From assembly GCA_020431825.1 (NCBI GenBank), contig JAGQHN010000004.1, positions 32,112 to 93,386 of the forward strand: a DNA stretch of 61,275 bases. Direction: 5' to 3'. Source of the stretch: Trueperaceae bacterium. Lineage in GTDB: Bacteria; Deinococcota; Deinococci; Deinococcales; Trueperaceae. Positions 23,141-32,927 of this stretch are shown here, in pieces. Position 1 is the stretch's first letter; each line of letters starts with the position of its first letter. A model generated the notes under the pieces. The model saw only the letters and a program-made list of their open reading frames with translations. It had not been told where the DNA came from and made no database searches. The position numbers and the translations under genes are program-made.

Positions 23141-23538
23141 GCTTCCTCCGTCGGGTGGTCAAAACCACGCAGGTGGGTGAGACCATGTGCTGCCAGGGTT
23201 AAGACTTCTTGCGTGACGCTAAGCTGGTGGTCTTTGGCTTGTGCAGCAGCGGTATCGACACTGATAAAAATGTCGCCTAGGTGCGAAACCACAGGCATAT
23301 TAACATCATCGGGTTCATGCAAGGGGTAAGAAAGTACATCTGTGGCTTCATCTAAACCACGGTGCTCGAGGTTTAACTCTCGAATAAAATCATCATCGCA
23401 AAGGACAACGGTGACATCCTGCTCAATACTTAAGTCAACCAGGTAGTGGTTTAGTACCTTTTCCAGGCTGTCAAGATCCGGCCAACTGTTTGTCTCGTCG
23501 ATTATCTCTACCACGCTCGAGCTTCTCAATTTCTTCAT
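23083..23538 (-). CDS. ybeY: Endoribonuclease YbeY
   Basis: A zinc-dependent single-strand endoribonuclease needed for 16S rRNA 3'-end maturation and ribosome quality control. The signature HGLTHLRGFDH supplies three His zinc ligands, and VLSYPLHEP and LGDIFIS are also typical. The frame is open to 23601, but starting at ATG 23538 gives 151 residues, the usual size, and a smaller overlap with pgpH. A GTG a few codons further in is also possible. Co-conservation with phoH and pgpH is common. Confidence 0.9.
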   Translation of the reverse strand: MKKLRSSSVVEIIDETNSWPDLDSLEKVLNHYLVDLSIEQDVTVVLCDDDFIRELNLEHRGLDEATDVLSYPLHEPDDVNMPVVSHLGDIFISVDTAAAQAKDHQLSVTQEVLTLAAHGLTHLRGFDHPTEEAWHPFHEAQKHVLRLAGDL

Positions 23539-25432
23539 TGCTTGGGTACCTGATGCGTCTATGCAAGATGGCATTAAGCATGCGCTCAAAGGTACTGGCA
23601 ATGACCTCTATATCATGAAAATTCAGGGGACTCTCAGAGAGTTGCCCATCCTGTAAGCGTAACTCAAAAAGCTGGTCAATCATGGAGCGAATATTACTCG
23701 GCGAAGGATCTTTTAAGGTTCTCGAGGCTGATTCGACGGCATCTGCCAGCATAAGTACCGCCGTTTCTTTTGACTGCGGCTTAGGGCCAGGGTATCTAAA
23801 GTTAAATTCGTCAAGCTTGTCATTGCCCTCGAGGGCTTGTTTATAAAAGTAAGTTAAAACAGTCGTGCCGTGGTGCTCGGCGGCAAAAGGCTGGAGCGCA
23901 CTTGGCAATTTGTAATCCTTGAGCATCTCTACCCCGTCTCTGACGTGACTGGTAATAATCAGATAACTTAAGTGCGGGCTGGTATTGTCATGAGGGTTTT
24001 CATGAGAGAACTGATTCTCAACAAAAAAATGAGGTCGTTTGAGCTTGCCAACATCATGGTAGAGCGAACCGACTCGAGCCAGAAGCGCATCACCCCCAAT
24101 ATTGGCAACGGCTTGAGCTACCAGATTAGAAATCATGAGGCTATGCTGGTAAGTTCCAGGGGCCTCGAGCAGTAAACGTTGTAAAAGAGGGCTATTAGGA
24201 TTGGATAATTCGTTAAGCCTGAATTCGGTTAAAAAGTCAAAGCTGCTCTCTGCCAGAGGCAAGATGCCCAGCGCAACAATGCCCGCAACAGCCCCCCCGG
24301 CAATCAGTAAGCTTGTGCTAATCAGGGCATTTAACGTACTTGCTCCGCCAAACAAAGCGAGTAAGGAATAATAAGATAATGCCGCAATCAAACCGCCACC
24401 TAAGCCGGCAATCAGAAGGCTAGGTCGGGATTTGAAGAGGTGAGTAAGTAAAGCCGATGAAATACCACCTGTCAGAGTGGCAATGAGCAGCGCAAGCGGC
24501 GCCGCCTGAGCCAGTAGACCCATGGCAACAGCAAGCCAGACCGCCCAAAGAATGGCAATGGAGGGCGAAAGAATCGAAGAGACCAGCAAGGTTACGGTGG
24601 ATAAAAACAAAAAAGCGGGATTAAAGAGCATAGCAAAGCGCTGCGCTGCCAAACAGATAAGCGTAACGCTGAGTAAAAATAGAACCTGTTTGCTATTGAA
24701 GCGACCCACTAAAAAGGCCAGCGGAACACTTAGGAGCAGTGCCAGAGCGGCACTACTTAAAAGAATGCGAAAGCGCTGGCTTAATTCATCATCAGCCGCG
24801 TTGTAGAGGCCGAGTTTGGCTAATATGTCCAGGTGTTCTGCTGTTAAAGGGGTACCTTTTTCTACAATCACCTGTCCAGCCTCGAGCATCTGGGTTATAG
24901 GTTCTACGCCGGCCGCAGCCGCAGCCTTAGCGGCATTGGTAGTAGTTTCATCCAGTACTGCGGTGCTTATAAGCTTGCGCTCTAAAAGTAAACGCACTTC
25001 ACGCTGGCGGTCTGTTGGTGTTTCTGCTACGGCCTCTTCAATGAGAACATCAACTTGCTCATCATTTACTCCCTGAGAGTTTTCATAAGCTGCTACCAGC
25101 AAGTCCTGTACGTCAGCAGGCAGATTGGCTGAGGTAATGGCACTCAGGACCAGACGCTGAAGTTGCGGGTCAGATTTATAAATGTTATTGATTTGCGCCC
25201 TAGCTTCTTGCCGCTTTTTCTCGGTTAAGAGTTCGTCAATGATGGGTGTACTGACTGGCGTAATGAAGTCTCTCGGGCTGGGCTCTCCCGCCCGTAGCCC
25301 AGAGCCTGGCGCAAAGCCATAAACACTGTAAATAAGGGCAGTGAGGCAGCTGGCTGCCAGGATCGTAAAAAGGATTAAGCGAGTAAGACGAAATCTAAAA
25401 GGGTTTTTCAGCCGCCGGTTAGAGCGTTTCAT
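23471..25432 (-). CDS. pgpH: 7TM-HD domain phosphohydrolase (PgpH-type c-di-AMP phosphodiesterase)
   Basis: A 653-residue membrane protein. An N-terminal helix is followed by an extracytoplasmic 7TMR-HDED domain (about 40-220), then seven hydrophobic helices (about 225-410) and a cytoplasmic HD domain with SLYHDVGKLKRPHFF and later H/D residues (ITSHVRDGVEMLKDYKLP, FAAEHHGT). In Listeria, PgpH with this architecture degrades c-di-AMP. Assignment of the substrate here is by architecture. It overlaps phoH by 14 nt and ybeY by 68 nt, an operon order typical of Firmicutes and Deinococcota. Confidence 0.9.
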   Translation of the reverse strand: MKRSNRRLKNPFRFRLTRLILFTILAASCLTALIYSVYGFAPGSGLRAGEPSPRDFITPVSTPIIDELLTEKKRQEARAQINNIYKSDPQLQRLVLSAITSANLPADVQDLLVAAYENSQGVNDEQVDVLIEEAVAETPTDRQREVRLLLERKLISTAVLDETTTNAAKAAAAAGVEPITQMLEAGQVIVEKGTPLTAEHLDILAKLGLYNAADDELSQRFRILLSSAALALLLSVPLAFLVGRFNSKQVLFLLSVTLICLAAQRFAMLFNPAFLFLSTVTLLVSSILSPSIAILWAVWLAVAMGLLAQAAPLALLIATLTGGISSALLTHLFKSRPSLLIAGLGGGLIAALSYYSLLALFGGASTLNALISTSLLIAGGAVAGIVALGILPLAESSFDFLTEFRLNELSNPNSPLLQRLLLEAPGTYQHSLMISNLVAQAVANIGGDALLARVGSLYHDVGKLKRPHFFVENQFSHENPHDNTSPHLSYLIITSHVRDGVEMLKDYKLPSALQPFAAEHHGTTVLTYFYKQALEGNDKLDEFNFRYPGPKPQSKETAVLMLADAVESASRTLKDPSPSNIRSMIDQLFELRLQDGQLSESPLNFHDIEVIASTFERMLNAILHRRIRYPSNEEIEKLERGRDNRRDKQLAGS

Positions 25433-26294
25433 AGGCTTTAATTATGCTTGCGACCAAAGGATGGCGCACGACATCGCCTTCATTAAATCTGATAAACGAA
25501 ATGCCTTCGATATTCTTTAAAATGCGATCTGCAACTGCCAGACCACTCTGGACGTTACCGGGTAAATCAACCTGAGTAATGTCTCCAGTAACCACAACTT
25601 TACTGTTAAAACCCATACGGGTGAGAAACATTTTCATCTGCTCGCTGGTCGTGTTTTGTGCTTCATCCAGAATGATAAAAGCGTCATTCAGGGTGCGCCC
25701 GCGCATAAAAGCTAAGGGTGCAACTTCAATAATGCCATTCTCGATATACAGTTCAACCTTTTCGCTTTCAAACATATCGTAAAGCGCGTCATAGAGAGGG
25801 CGTAAGTAGGGGTCAATTTTTGCCTGTAAATCACCGGGAAGAAAGCCTAGACGCTCTCCTGCTTCGACTGCGGGTCTGGTCAGAATGATGCGCTTAACCT
25901 GTTTTGCTTTTAAGGCCATGACGGCCATGGCTACCGCCAGATAGGTTTTCCCGGTACCTGCAGGGCCGACCCCAAAGGTAATAGGGCTATGGCGAATAGC
26001 TTCTACATAACGGCGCTGCCCGGCTGTTTTGGGTCTGGCCCGTTTGGGGAGTTCATTCGCGACACTTGATTCACTGTTGTCTAGCGCCTCGAGGTCACCA
26101 TGTTTTAATTCGGTCAAACTCACATTTTCTCCACGCCTGATCGAATCAAGCAAACTTTTAAAGGTCTTTTCGGCTTCATTGACTTCCTGGACATTACCGC
26201 TGAGTCTGAGTTCGTCGCCCCTGGCAATAACTTTGGCACTTAAGCGATTACGTAAGAGTTTTAAATTTTCATCGTTTTGACCAAAGAGGGCCAT
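25419..26294 (-). CDS. phoH: PhoH family ATPase
   Basis: A 291-residue PhoH-like protein. A small N-terminal KH-like part is followed by the P-loop NTPase domain with Walker A GPAGTGKT and Walker B FIILDEAQN, then TRMGFNSKVVVTGDITQVDL. PhoH proteins are RNA-linked ATPases, and their co-occurrence with ybeY suggests a role in RNA or ribosome maintenance. No strong Shine-Dalgarno sequence is seen. Translation probably couples to the 26318-27001 gene, 23 nt upstream. Confidence 0.93.
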   Translation of the reverse strand: MALFGQNDENLKLLRNRLSAKVIARGDELRLSGNVQEVNEAEKTFKSLLDSIRRGENVSLTELKHGDLEALDNSESSVANELPKRARPKTAGQRRYVEAIRHSPITFGVGPAGTGKTYLAVAMAVMALKAKQVKRIILTRPAVEAGERLGFLPGDLQAKIDPYLRPLYDALYDMFESEKVELYIENGIIEVAPLAFMRGRTLNDAFIILDEAQNTTSEQMKMFLTRMGFNSKVVVTGDITQVDLPGNVQSGLAVADRILKNIEGISFIRFNEGDVVRHPLVASIIKAYETL

Positions 26295-26317
26295 AGCTTC
26301 TTTAGGACTACGAAGTT

Positions 26318-27001
26318 TTATGACTGATGTGGAAATAGTTTCCTCCGTTTTCTGGCATTGGGTTCGGATAAGATGTAATGCCAGATCAAACCTTTGGTAA
26401 TAGCTTCTTCATCAAACTCGAGCATCTTACCCTCCGTTAGTTTATCGCGTTTTGACTTGCGGCGTATAACTTCCAGGGGTGCTTGCTCTTCCATAAAAGA
26501 GGAACGGGCGGTAAGGGACTCAGAGGGCAGAAAGCTGCTACCGTGATCTGCCTGCAAAAGCGGATGGACAGATCGTTGATCATCTCCAGAGAGATCATGT
26601 TCGGTAAAACTTGTTTCGCTGAGTAAGCCGGGGTCATGTTGACTTAAAGGTGTGGGTACTTGTCCGGGTTTCAGTCTTGGGTTGGGTTTCGAGGCGGACG
26701 TTTGAGCCTGCCTTGGCTGAGGGTTGTCCTCCATGGCTTCCTGTACCCTGCGTCTCGCTTCTTCAAGCCTCTTTTGAAAATCGCTTGACGGCTCAACCGC
26801 CCGCCTGGGGCTGGTTGAGCCTTGGGTTTGGGTAGTGGCTTGAGGCCGTGCTGGTTGCCTGGGCTGATTACCTTGCTGGGCTGTGCCCTTGCCTTTTCCG
26901 GAACGGCGAAACAAAGGAATAATTATGGAGGCAAAGACAATCAGCAAAATTAGATTATCAAAAATGAAATTGACGATTTGATTGATTTGTCTTGGGCTCA
27001 T
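26318..27001 (-). CDS. Single-pass membrane protein of unknown function
   Basis: A 227-residue protein with one N-terminal hydrophobic helix (VNFIFDNLILLIVFASIIIP, about 11-30). A basic Gln/Pro-rich low-complexity stretch (30-130) follows, then a polar C-terminal part ending in the conserved-looking segment AITKGLIWHYILSEPNARKR. Its ATG overlaps the floA stop (TAATG), so it is coupled to floA. Context suggests a partner of flotillin microdomains. I do not recognise the family. Confidence 0.75.
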   Translation of the reverse strand: MSPRQINQIVNFIFDNLILLIVFASIIIPLFRRSGKGKGTAQQGNQPRQPARPQATTQTQGSTSPRRAVEPSSDFQKRLEEARRRVQEAMEDNPQPRQAQTSASKPNPRLKPGQVPTPLSQHDPGLLSETSFTEHDLSGDDQRSVHPLLQADHGSSFLPSESLTARSSFMEEQAPLEVIRRKSKRDKLTEGKMLEFDEEAITKGLIWHYILSEPNARKRRKLFPHQS

Positions 27002-27972
27002 TATTTATCTTCGTTTTCAGTCGCCCCTGCTATGTTTTTGCGCATTTCAGTGTCTGACTGAATGTTTTGCAGATTGTAGTAGTCCATGACGCCGAGGTTG
27101 CCCTGTCTGAAGGCCTCAGAAATGGCAAGCGGCACCTGCGCTTCAGCCTCAACCACTTTGGCGCGCATTTCTTCGACTCGAGCGCGGTTTTCCTGTTCGG
27201 CTGCTACTGCCATGGCGCGGCGTTCCTCTGCCTTAGCCTGGGCGACCCGCTTATCTGCTTCAGCCTGATCTGTTTGTAAGATGGCACCGATATTTTTACC
27301 TACATTGACATCGGCGATGTCAATCGACAAAATTTCAAAAGCAGTACCTGAGTCAAGTCCTTTGGCAAGGACCGTTTTTGAAATGACGTCAGGATTTTCC
27401 AAAACCTGTTTATGACTTATGGTTGAACCAATCGAAGAGACGATGCCCTCACCGACTCGAGCGATAATGGTTTCTTCCCCAGCACCCCCAACCAGTCTTT
27501 CCAGGTTGGCTCTTACTGTGACCCTGGCGGTACTGATCAATTCAATACCATCCTTAGATACTGCAGAAACATTTGGCGTTTGAATAACCCTGGGGTTAAC
27601 TGATACTTTTACGGCGTCAAGCACATTACGACCCGCAAGGTCGATGGCGGCGGCACGGTCAAAAGGTAATGTGATGCGGGCTTTGTCCGCGGCGATAAGT
27701 GCGTCAACGACTCGGTCGACATTGCCACCTGCAAGGTAGTGGGCCTCGAGCTGATTCTGGTCAACGTCTATGCCCGCTTTATCGGCTTTAATGAGTGGCA
27801 AAATGATTTTCTGGGGTGGAACCCGTCTCAGGCGCATACCTACCAGACTGGTAATGGCGACCCGAACGCCAGCAGAAATAGCACTGATCCATAGACCAAC
27901 AGGGATTATCCAGAAAAAGAAAATTAAGAAAACGAAAATCGCTGCAGCAATAACTAAAAATCCAATATCCAT
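27001..27972 (-). CDS. floA: Flotillin-like protein FloA
   Basis: A 323-residue scaffold protein of bacterial functional membrane microdomains. An N-terminal hydrophobic hairpin (about 3-35) enters the membrane. A SPFH/PHB-like domain follows ([40 protein letters not shown]), then a Glu/Ala-rich coiled coil (about 225-285). Sequence and length match the FloA/UPF0365 family closely. AAAGGAG precedes the ATG. It lies between nfeD and the coupled single-pass protein. floA-nfeD pairing is the rule in this family. Confidence 0.95.
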   Translation of the reverse strand: MDIGFLVIAAAIFVFLIFFFWIIPVGLWISAISAGVRVAITSLVGMRLRRVPPQKIILPLIKADKAGIDVDQNQLEAHYLAGGNVDRVVDALIAADKARITLPFDRAAAIDLAGRNVLDAVKVSVNPRVIQTPNVSAVSKDGIELISTARVTVRANLERLVGGAGEETIIARVGEGIVSSIGSTISHKQVLENPDVISKTVLAKGLDSGTAFEILSIDIADVNVGKNIGAILQTDQAEADKRVAQAKAEERRAMAVAAEQENRARVEEMRAKVVEAEAQVPLAISEAFRQGNLGVMDYYNLQNIQSDTEMRKNIAGATENEDK

Positions 27973-27995
27973 GACTTCTCCTTTACAAACTTGGC

Positions 27996-29348
27996 TCAGG
28001 CATTAGCCACTGCTTTAACCACAATGCGGCTGCCCTCAACCAATATGACTTCAATTTCAGCTCCGTTGGCTATGAAATCGCCCTCAGTAACCACATCTTT
28101 GCGCTCATTGTTGATGCGTGCTACCCCTGCTGGACGCAAATCAGATAGCGCAACCCCACGTTGACCCAGCAAATAGTCATAGCTTGCGACCAGTCTGGCC
28201 GACTGACTATCCATGCCAGGGGTATTGGCAAGGCGCGTATTTAAGGCAAAGACCCGCACAAAGCGAGAATTAGGTAGCATCCAGAAGAGAAAAAATGTCA
28301 GAATGGCGCCAAAAATGGCCGTATAACCTAGAACATAGGCCCACTGATTGTTATTGGGGAAAATACGAATAATAGCTATGACAATAGCTGCGAGTCCCAG
28401 AACACCTGCTACGCCAAAGCCGGGTATTACCAGGAGTTCTAAAACCAGCAGTAAAACGCCAGCGAAGATTAAAACCATGTCAAGCATGCCAGCTGGAGTA
28501 GCGATAAAGGCTCCTGCCCCAAGGGCAACCAGAGCTACGATACCAATGACCCCAGGAATGCCAAAACCGGGTGAGAAGGCTTCAATAAGAATGCCACCAA
28601 TGCCCAGTACCAGCAGCGCCGCAGCAATCAGCGGATTTGCCAGAGAGCCTCCAAGACGCTCGGCAAGGTTAGGCTCGAGCCTTTCCACTGTTACGCCGCC
28701 ATAGCCAAGTTTTTCTAAAGCATCTGTCAGGTTATTGGCCTGAATGTCAGCAATGTCGTATTCAACAGCTTGTGCTGCTGAGAGGGTAATGAGTTCTTGA
28801 TCGGTAGATAATCCAGGAATCTCGATACGCTCAGAGACCATGCCTTCGGCAACATCAGCATTGCGTCCACGCGCTTCCGCGACAGAGCGGAACTGATTAC
28901 GCCAGACACTGTTAATTTTTTCTCCGGCATTTTCTCCTGTAAAAGCATTTATAGCCGTGGCTGCACCAATGGAGGAACCAGGGAGCATAGCAACCTGCTC
29001 TGCACTCATGGCAATGATGGCACCAGCACTTATGGCATTGGACACAACCGAAAGCGTCGGAACCTGACTTTCCTGCAAAATACTATTAACAATTCGCTCG
29101 GCAGCAATGATTTGACCACCGGGAGTATCCAGATAAAAAACCAGAGCCAGGGGTCTTTCGTTATTAGCCCGCTCGACTCGAGACGCTACAAATTGGGCCG
29201 TAGCTGTCGTGATTTCAGTTTCAATAGGAATAAGCCATACACTATTTGTCACCCCTTGCGTACGCCCAAAGTCGCCAAAAAGTGACAAAAAAAGCGCTAC
29301 GGCAACGGCAACACAAAAGGCGGATTTCTTCCGCAAGGTCGTTGTCAT
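27996..29348 (-). CDS. nfeD: NfeD-family membrane protein with ClpP-like serine protease domain
   Basis: A 450-residue NfeD1b-type protein. A signal/anchor helix is followed by a ClpP-class serine protease domain (FYLDTPGG near residue 70, [14 protein letters not shown] with the likely catalytic Ser near 103). Four to five transmembrane helices come next (about 230-350), and then the C-terminal OB-fold NfeD domain ([18 protein letters not shown]). These proteins act with flotillins, and some cleave stomatin C termini. It heads the operon nfeD-floA-... A TATCCT hexamer lies 9 nt before the ATG, and no Shine-Dalgarno sequence is present. Confidence 0.93.
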   Translation of the reverse strand: MTTTLRKKSAFCVAVAVALFLSLFGDFGRTQGVTNSVWLIPIETEITTATAQFVASRVERANNERPLALVFYLDTPGGQIIAAERIVNSILQESQVPTLSVVSNAISAGAIIAMSAEQVAMLPGSSIGAATAINAFTGENAGEKINSVWRNQFRSVAEARGRNADVAEGMVSERIEIPGLSTDQELITLSAAQAVEYDIADIQANNLTDALEKLGYGGVTVERLEPNLAERLGGSLANPLIAAALLVLGIGGILIEAFSPGFGIPGVIGIVALVALGAGAFIATPAGMLDMVLIFAGVLLLVLELLVIPGFGVAGVLGLAAIVIAIIRIFPNNNQWAYVLGYTAIFGAILTFFLFWMLPNSRFVRVFALNTRLANTPGMDSQSARLVASYDYLLGQRGVALSDLRPAGVARINNERKDVVTEGDFIANGAEIEVILVEGSRIVVKAVANA

Positions 29349-29357
29349 AACACTTTA

Positions 29358-29363
29358 AGGATA
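29358..29363 (-). promoter_or_regulatory. Likely -10 element (TATCCT) of the nfeD operon
   Basis: TATCCT on the minus strand ends 9 nt before the nfeD ATG, leaving almost no leader, as at several other genes in the window. Confidence 0.45.
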
Positions 29364-29439
29364 GCACGATTAGCCTATTAAAATTGCGATGTACACGGCA
29401 TCTTTTTTGCGCAACTCGAGTTTTTATAGATCACTTTAT

Positions 29440-29506
29440 CTGTGTTACCAATTAAAGCAGAAAAGCCTTAACCCTCTCCAGAGTTTTTGGAGAGGGTTAA
29501 GGCTTT
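29440..29506 (-). terminator. Strong terminator after the drug exporter gene
   Basis: A perfect 19-bp inverted repeat (29462-29480 with 29488-29506; arms begin AAAGCCTTAACCC) has a 7-nt loop. On the minus strand it is followed by TTTCTGCTTTAATT. It lies 14 nt past the MFS stop and insulates the nfeD operon from it. Confidence 0.9.
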
Positions 29507-29519
29507 GTCGGTAAGGTGT

Positions 29520-31520
29520 TTAGGCTTCCATGGGCATGGGGGCATTAGTTTTGCGCAACTCGAGCTCAGGAATAAAGAAAGTCATGATGATACCGATAAT
29601 CACTATGCCAATCAGGTACTTATAAACCGTTGTCACTCCTTTGGTAAATGCCTCTTTAATGGTAGTGGTAACCGTTTCAGTAACAGCTTTTGCCTGCTCA
29701 TCTAGTTGAGTTTTGATAGCAGCCAGCTGTTCATCAATATTGCTGCTTGGTGCACTGTTTGAAATGAGCCCAAAACTTTCAAACTGAGTTTTCAGGTCAG
29801 CCAGAAATTGACTGGTGGCGGCTTCATCACCAAAGACGGCTTGAGCACCACTTATGACCTGCTCTTGAGCAAAAGCTGGCATAGGCGTTTGGGCCAGGGC
29901 CTCTTTAAGAGCGGCTTCATCGCTGTTTTCAACTGCGGTGCTTATCTGCGTGAAAAGGTCATTCTCTGGAGCTGCTCCACCACTGAGCATTTGTTTGATG
30001 GCAGGAGGGGTGAAGTCACTTGCTAAAAGGGTGTCTTTAGCACTTTGATCATTTTCTTTTAGCGCCTTTTCAATAAGCGCATATTGCTCATCAAATTGAC
30101 TCTGGATGCTGTTGCCAATATCCGCACCGCCTGTTGAAGCAAGGCGGCTTTCGCCGCCACCAAAAGAACCACTGCCGGGCAGATTGGCACTGTCAAAAGA
30201 TGCGTTCAGGGTACTTGCCAGAACGGTGCCCAGCAGGGCTGCGCCAACAGTGCTACCAATTTGTCTGAAAAACTGACTTGCACTGGTTGCCTGACCAACC
30301 TTGCGCGGGTCAATGGCATTTTGTATGGCAAGCGTGTAAAGCGGTAAAGAGGGGCCAATTCCCAGACCGCAGATGACCATATAGAGCACGATGCGACCAT
30401 AGCTTATATCAGCCGTCATCCTAGAGAGAAAGAAAATGCCAATCAGCAAGATAAAGCCGCCCAGAAGCATAAGCCACTTATAGCGACCCACTCGAGAAAC
30501 CAGTTGCCCTGAAACGATGGCACCCGACACAACACCAAGCGATAGGGGGATGAGGCTAACCCCCGCCTTGGTTGCTGAAACGCCAATCACATTGACAACA
30601 AACAGGGGTAAAAAGATGATGAGGCCGAGAAAGCCTGCGCCCAGGAAAAAGCTCGAGAGATTAGCGGTGGTAAAGACCCGGTTTTTAAAGAGCGACAGGT
30701 CAAGAATCGGGTTTTTGGCGCGTAGCGACACCCATATATAGAGCGCCAGCATAACCGCAGAGAGCACAAACATACTGATGGTTAAGGTGCCGCCCCATGG
30801 GTAAGTGGTTTTATCAAGTTGTAAGACCAGCACGAAAGGCACCACAGCCGCCATAAGCAGTAATACCGAAGGAATATTCAAGGCTCTGGTTTCCCCTTTG
30901 GGTAAGAGAGGCGGCATTTTGGTAATGATGAACCAGAGTGCCAGGGCACCAAAGGGAACATTGACATAAAAAACCCAGCGCCAGCCTTCGATACCTGGAA
31001 TGATGTTACTGCCGTAGTCGGTTAAGAGCCCGCCAATCCAGGGCCCTATGACGCTCGAGATACCAAAAACGGCACCTACAAGCCCCTGATACTTACCACG
31101 AACCCTTGGGGGAAATAAGTCTGCAATAACAATAAAAGCCATTGAAAATAGCCCAGCGCCACCAAGCCCCTGAACTGCCCTAAAAATAATAAGCTGGCTC
31201 ATGCCGTCACCAAGTAGGGGCAAAGTGCCAAACTCACCTGCTAAGCCGCAGAGAAAACTGCCCAGAAGAAAAAGACTGACAGCTACCAGCTCAATAGCTT
31301 TTTTTGAATACATATCAGACAGTTTTCCGTAGACGGGTACGAGCACGGTTGATGCCAAAAGATAGGTGGTAGCTACCCAGGCATAGCGGTTTAGCCCCTG
31401 TAAGTCTTCGACAATTTTCGGTAGGGCGGTTGAAACAATGGTCTGGTCAAGGGCGCCCAAAAACATAGCCAGCAAGATGCCGATAAGGGCCAGGGTACGA
31501 TCGCGTGGGGATAATTCCAT
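29520..31520 (-). CDS. DHA2-family MFS drug exporter (EmrB/QacA type) with a large C-terminal insert
   Basis: A 666-residue proton-driven multidrug exporter. The 14-helix DHA2 core has the motifs GALDQTIVSTALPKIVEDL in helix 1 and GKLSDMYSKK (motif A), plus a GAVFGISSVIGPWIGG motif C region. Between the penultimate and last helices there is an insert of about 180 residues (roughly 450-630), rich in Ala, Glu and Gln with helical repeats. Usual family members are 470-550 residues. It is 39 nt downstream of marR on the same strand and so is likely derepressed by drugs. The exported compound is unknown. Confidence 0.9.
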   Translation of the reverse strand: MELSPRDRTLALIGILLAMFLGALDQTIVSTALPKIVEDLQGLNRYAWVATTYLLASTVLVPVYGKLSDMYSKKAIELVAVSLFLLGSFLCGLAGEFGTLPLLGDGMSQLIIFRAVQGLGGAGLFSMAFIVIADLFPPRVRGKYQGLVGAVFGISSVIGPWIGGLLTDYGSNIIPGIEGWRWVFYVNVPFGALALWFIITKMPPLLPKGETRALNIPSVLLLMAAVVPFVLVLQLDKTTYPWGGTLTISMFVLSAVMLALYIWVSLRAKNPILDLSLFKNRVFTTANLSSFFLGAGFLGLIIFLPLFVVNVIGVSATKAGVSLIPLSLGVVSGAIVSGQLVSRVGRYKWLMLLGGFILLIGIFFLSRMTADISYGRIVLYMVICGLGIGPSLPLYTLAIQNAIDPRKVGQATSASQFFRQIGSTVGAALLGTVLASTLNASFDSANLPGSGSFGGGESRLASTGGADIGNSIQSQFDEQYALIEKALKENDQSAKDTLLASDFTPPAIKQMLSGGAAPENDLFTQISTAVENSDEAALKEALAQTPMPAFAQEQVISGAQAVFGDEAATSQFLADLKTQFESFGLISNSAPSSNIDEQLAAIKTQLDEQAKAVTETVTTTIKEAFTKGVTTVYKYLIGIVIIGIIMTFFIPELELRKTNAPMPMEA

Positions 31521-31559
31521 ATATGACTCCTGATTGATTTAGGTTAGAACTAAAGGGGT

Positions 31560-31970
31560 TTAAGCAAGTTTTTCAAGTGAACTTAGGAGTTGCTCGAGCT
31601 CAGCCGTATTTAGAACCATCAGCATCTGACTGACTTCTTCATTCATAAGCTTCTGAGCATCATGCAAGGTCGCCTTGCCTTTTTCAGTCATTTCCAAGAC
31701 CCGCTTACGTGCATCCTGAGGATCAAGCGTCCTTGTGATAAGCCCCTGCCGCTGCAGACTGTCTAGCTTACGAGAAATGCCGTGCGGAGGGATTTGCAAA
31801 AGCTCAGCGATGGCGCTGGGTGTGTCGTTATGCTCGGAAATGTGTTTGAGCAAAAAATACTCGGATAGCTCGAGCCCATGTGCCTGCTCCATAAGCGGGG
31901 TCACATGGCGAAATAAATGTTGCCGTACGCCCCAAAAACTCTTAAGAAACTTTTCAACTTTTTCCTCCAT
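31560..31970 (-). CDS. MarR-family transcriptional regulator
   Basis: A 136-residue winged-helix repressor. The DNA-binding region is TPSAIAELLQIPPHGISRKLDSL, followed by the wing ITRTLDPQDARKRVLEMTEKGK. It precedes the drug exporter in one operon, the common arrangement for local control of efflux. The frame is open to a TTG at 32009, but the ATG at 31970 gives the usual N terminus, so I use it. A palindrome immediately upstream (31977-31989) is a likely autoregulatory operator. Confidence 0.9.
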   Translation of the reverse strand: MEEKVEKFLKSFWGVRQHLFRHVTPLMEQAHGLELSEYFLLKHISEHNDTPSAIAELLQIPPHGISRKLDSLQRQGLITRTLDPQDARKRVLEMTEKGKATLHDAQKLMNEEVSQMLMVLNTAELEQLLSSLEKLA

Positions 31971-31976
31971 AAATAC

Positions 31977-31989
31977 TTGCACTATGCAA
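31977..31989. promoter_or_regulatory. Putative MarR operator
   Basis: TTGCACTATGCAA is an inverted repeat (TTGCA, 3-nt spacer, TGCAA) 6 nt before the marR ATG. TTGC/GCAA half-sites are common in MarR operators. It may also influence the divergent SDR promoter about 150 bp away. Confidence 0.5.
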
Positions 31990-32132
31990 CTATCACCGAC
32001 TGCAATCAAAATCTCAGTAGTCCATACGACAGTTTTTTAGCTTGTTACAAAACTTTAGTGCCTTGACAAAGCTTTGGTAAATGAGCACTTACCGTGCCTG
32101 CTCTGGCTGCTTCTTTAGGAAGGGCTAAATGG

Positions 32133-32138
32133 TATAAA
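32133..32138 (+). promoter_or_regulatory. -10 element (TATAAA) of the SDR gene, leaderless
   Basis: TATAAA ends 6 nt before ATG 32145, with no Shine-Dalgarno sequence between. It supports 32145, not the upstream in-frame codon at 32094, as the start. Confidence 0.6.
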
Positions 32139-32144
32139 GAAAGT

Positions 32145-32903
32145 ATGGATTTTCAAGGGAAACGAGTTCTGGTTACAGGGGGCGCAAGAGGAATTGGAAA
32201 AGCGATTGCGCGAGGTTTTGCCGAGCGAGGGGCTAAGGTTATGGTTTCGTACCACAGTAATCATGAGGCCGCTAAGGAGACACTGGACGGTTTGGCTGGT
32301 GAGGGGCACTCGAGCTTTGCTGGAGATATTGCACAGCCGGAGGTGGCCAAGGCGCTTATAGAAACGACGCAGGTTGACCTGGGCGGTCTGGACATTCTGG
32401 TAAATAATGCAGGTATCTTTGAAGAGCACCCTGTTGATAGCTGCGGTTTTGAAAGCTGGCAGGCAGCCTGGCAAAAAACGCTTGGCATAAACCTGCTGGC
32501 AGCGGCCAATCTTTGCTATTTGTCAGCTCAAATCATGATGGGGCAGGGCGGTGGGCGCATTGTTAATGTCTCTTCAAGGGGTGCGTTTCGCGGTGAACCT
32601 GAAAGCCCCGCCTACGGCGCCAGCAAAGCAGGGCTCAATGCTATGAGTCAGTCGCTGGCACAAAAACTTGCGCCGCACAAAATTTATGTGGGGGTTGTCG
32701 CACCGGGTTTTGTTGAAACAGATATGGCCTTTGAGCACTTAAAAGGCGAAAGGGGAGAGGCTATTCGTAGTCAGAGTCCGCTGAAGCGTGTTGCCACCCC
32801 TGAGGAAGTTGCCTATGCTGTTATGTTTTTGGCTTCTGAGGGTGCCGAGTTTAGTACGGGTGCCATTATTGATGTAAACGGCGCATCGTACCTGCGCAGC
32901 TGA
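32145..32903 (+). CDS. Short-chain dehydrogenase/reductase (FabG-like)
   Basis: A 252-residue NAD(P)-dependent oxidoreductase. The Rossmann motif is TGGARGIGKAIA (T-G-x-x-x-G-I-G). NNAG follows, and the catalytic triad region has Ser in IVNVSSRGAF and Y-x-x-x-K as YGASK. The C-terminal GAIIDVNGASYLRS matches the classical SDR family. The substrate cannot be set from sequence. FabG and many alcohol or ketone reductases look alike. It is followed after 24 nt by a small membrane protein gene. Confidence 0.88.
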   Translation: MDFQGKRVLVTGGARGIGKAIARGFAERGAKVMVSYHSNHEAAKETLDGLAGEGHSSFAGDIAQPEVAKALIETTQVDLGGLDILVNNAGIFEEHPVDSCGFESWQAAWQKTLGINLLAAANLCYLSAQIMMGQGGGRIVNVSSRGAFRGEPESPAYGASKAGLNAMSQSLAQKLAPHKIYVGVVAPGFVETDMAFEHLKGERGEAIRSQSPLKRVATPEEVAYAVMFLASEGAEFSTGAIIDVNGASYLRS

Positions 32904-32927
32904 GTTCTTTGGCTTAGGGTAAAGGGA

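Noticed and set aside
28348..28704. Long open frame antisense to nfeD
   Set aside because: It mirrors the codon bias of the real gene and has no start signals, as do most antisense frames over 80 codons in this window.
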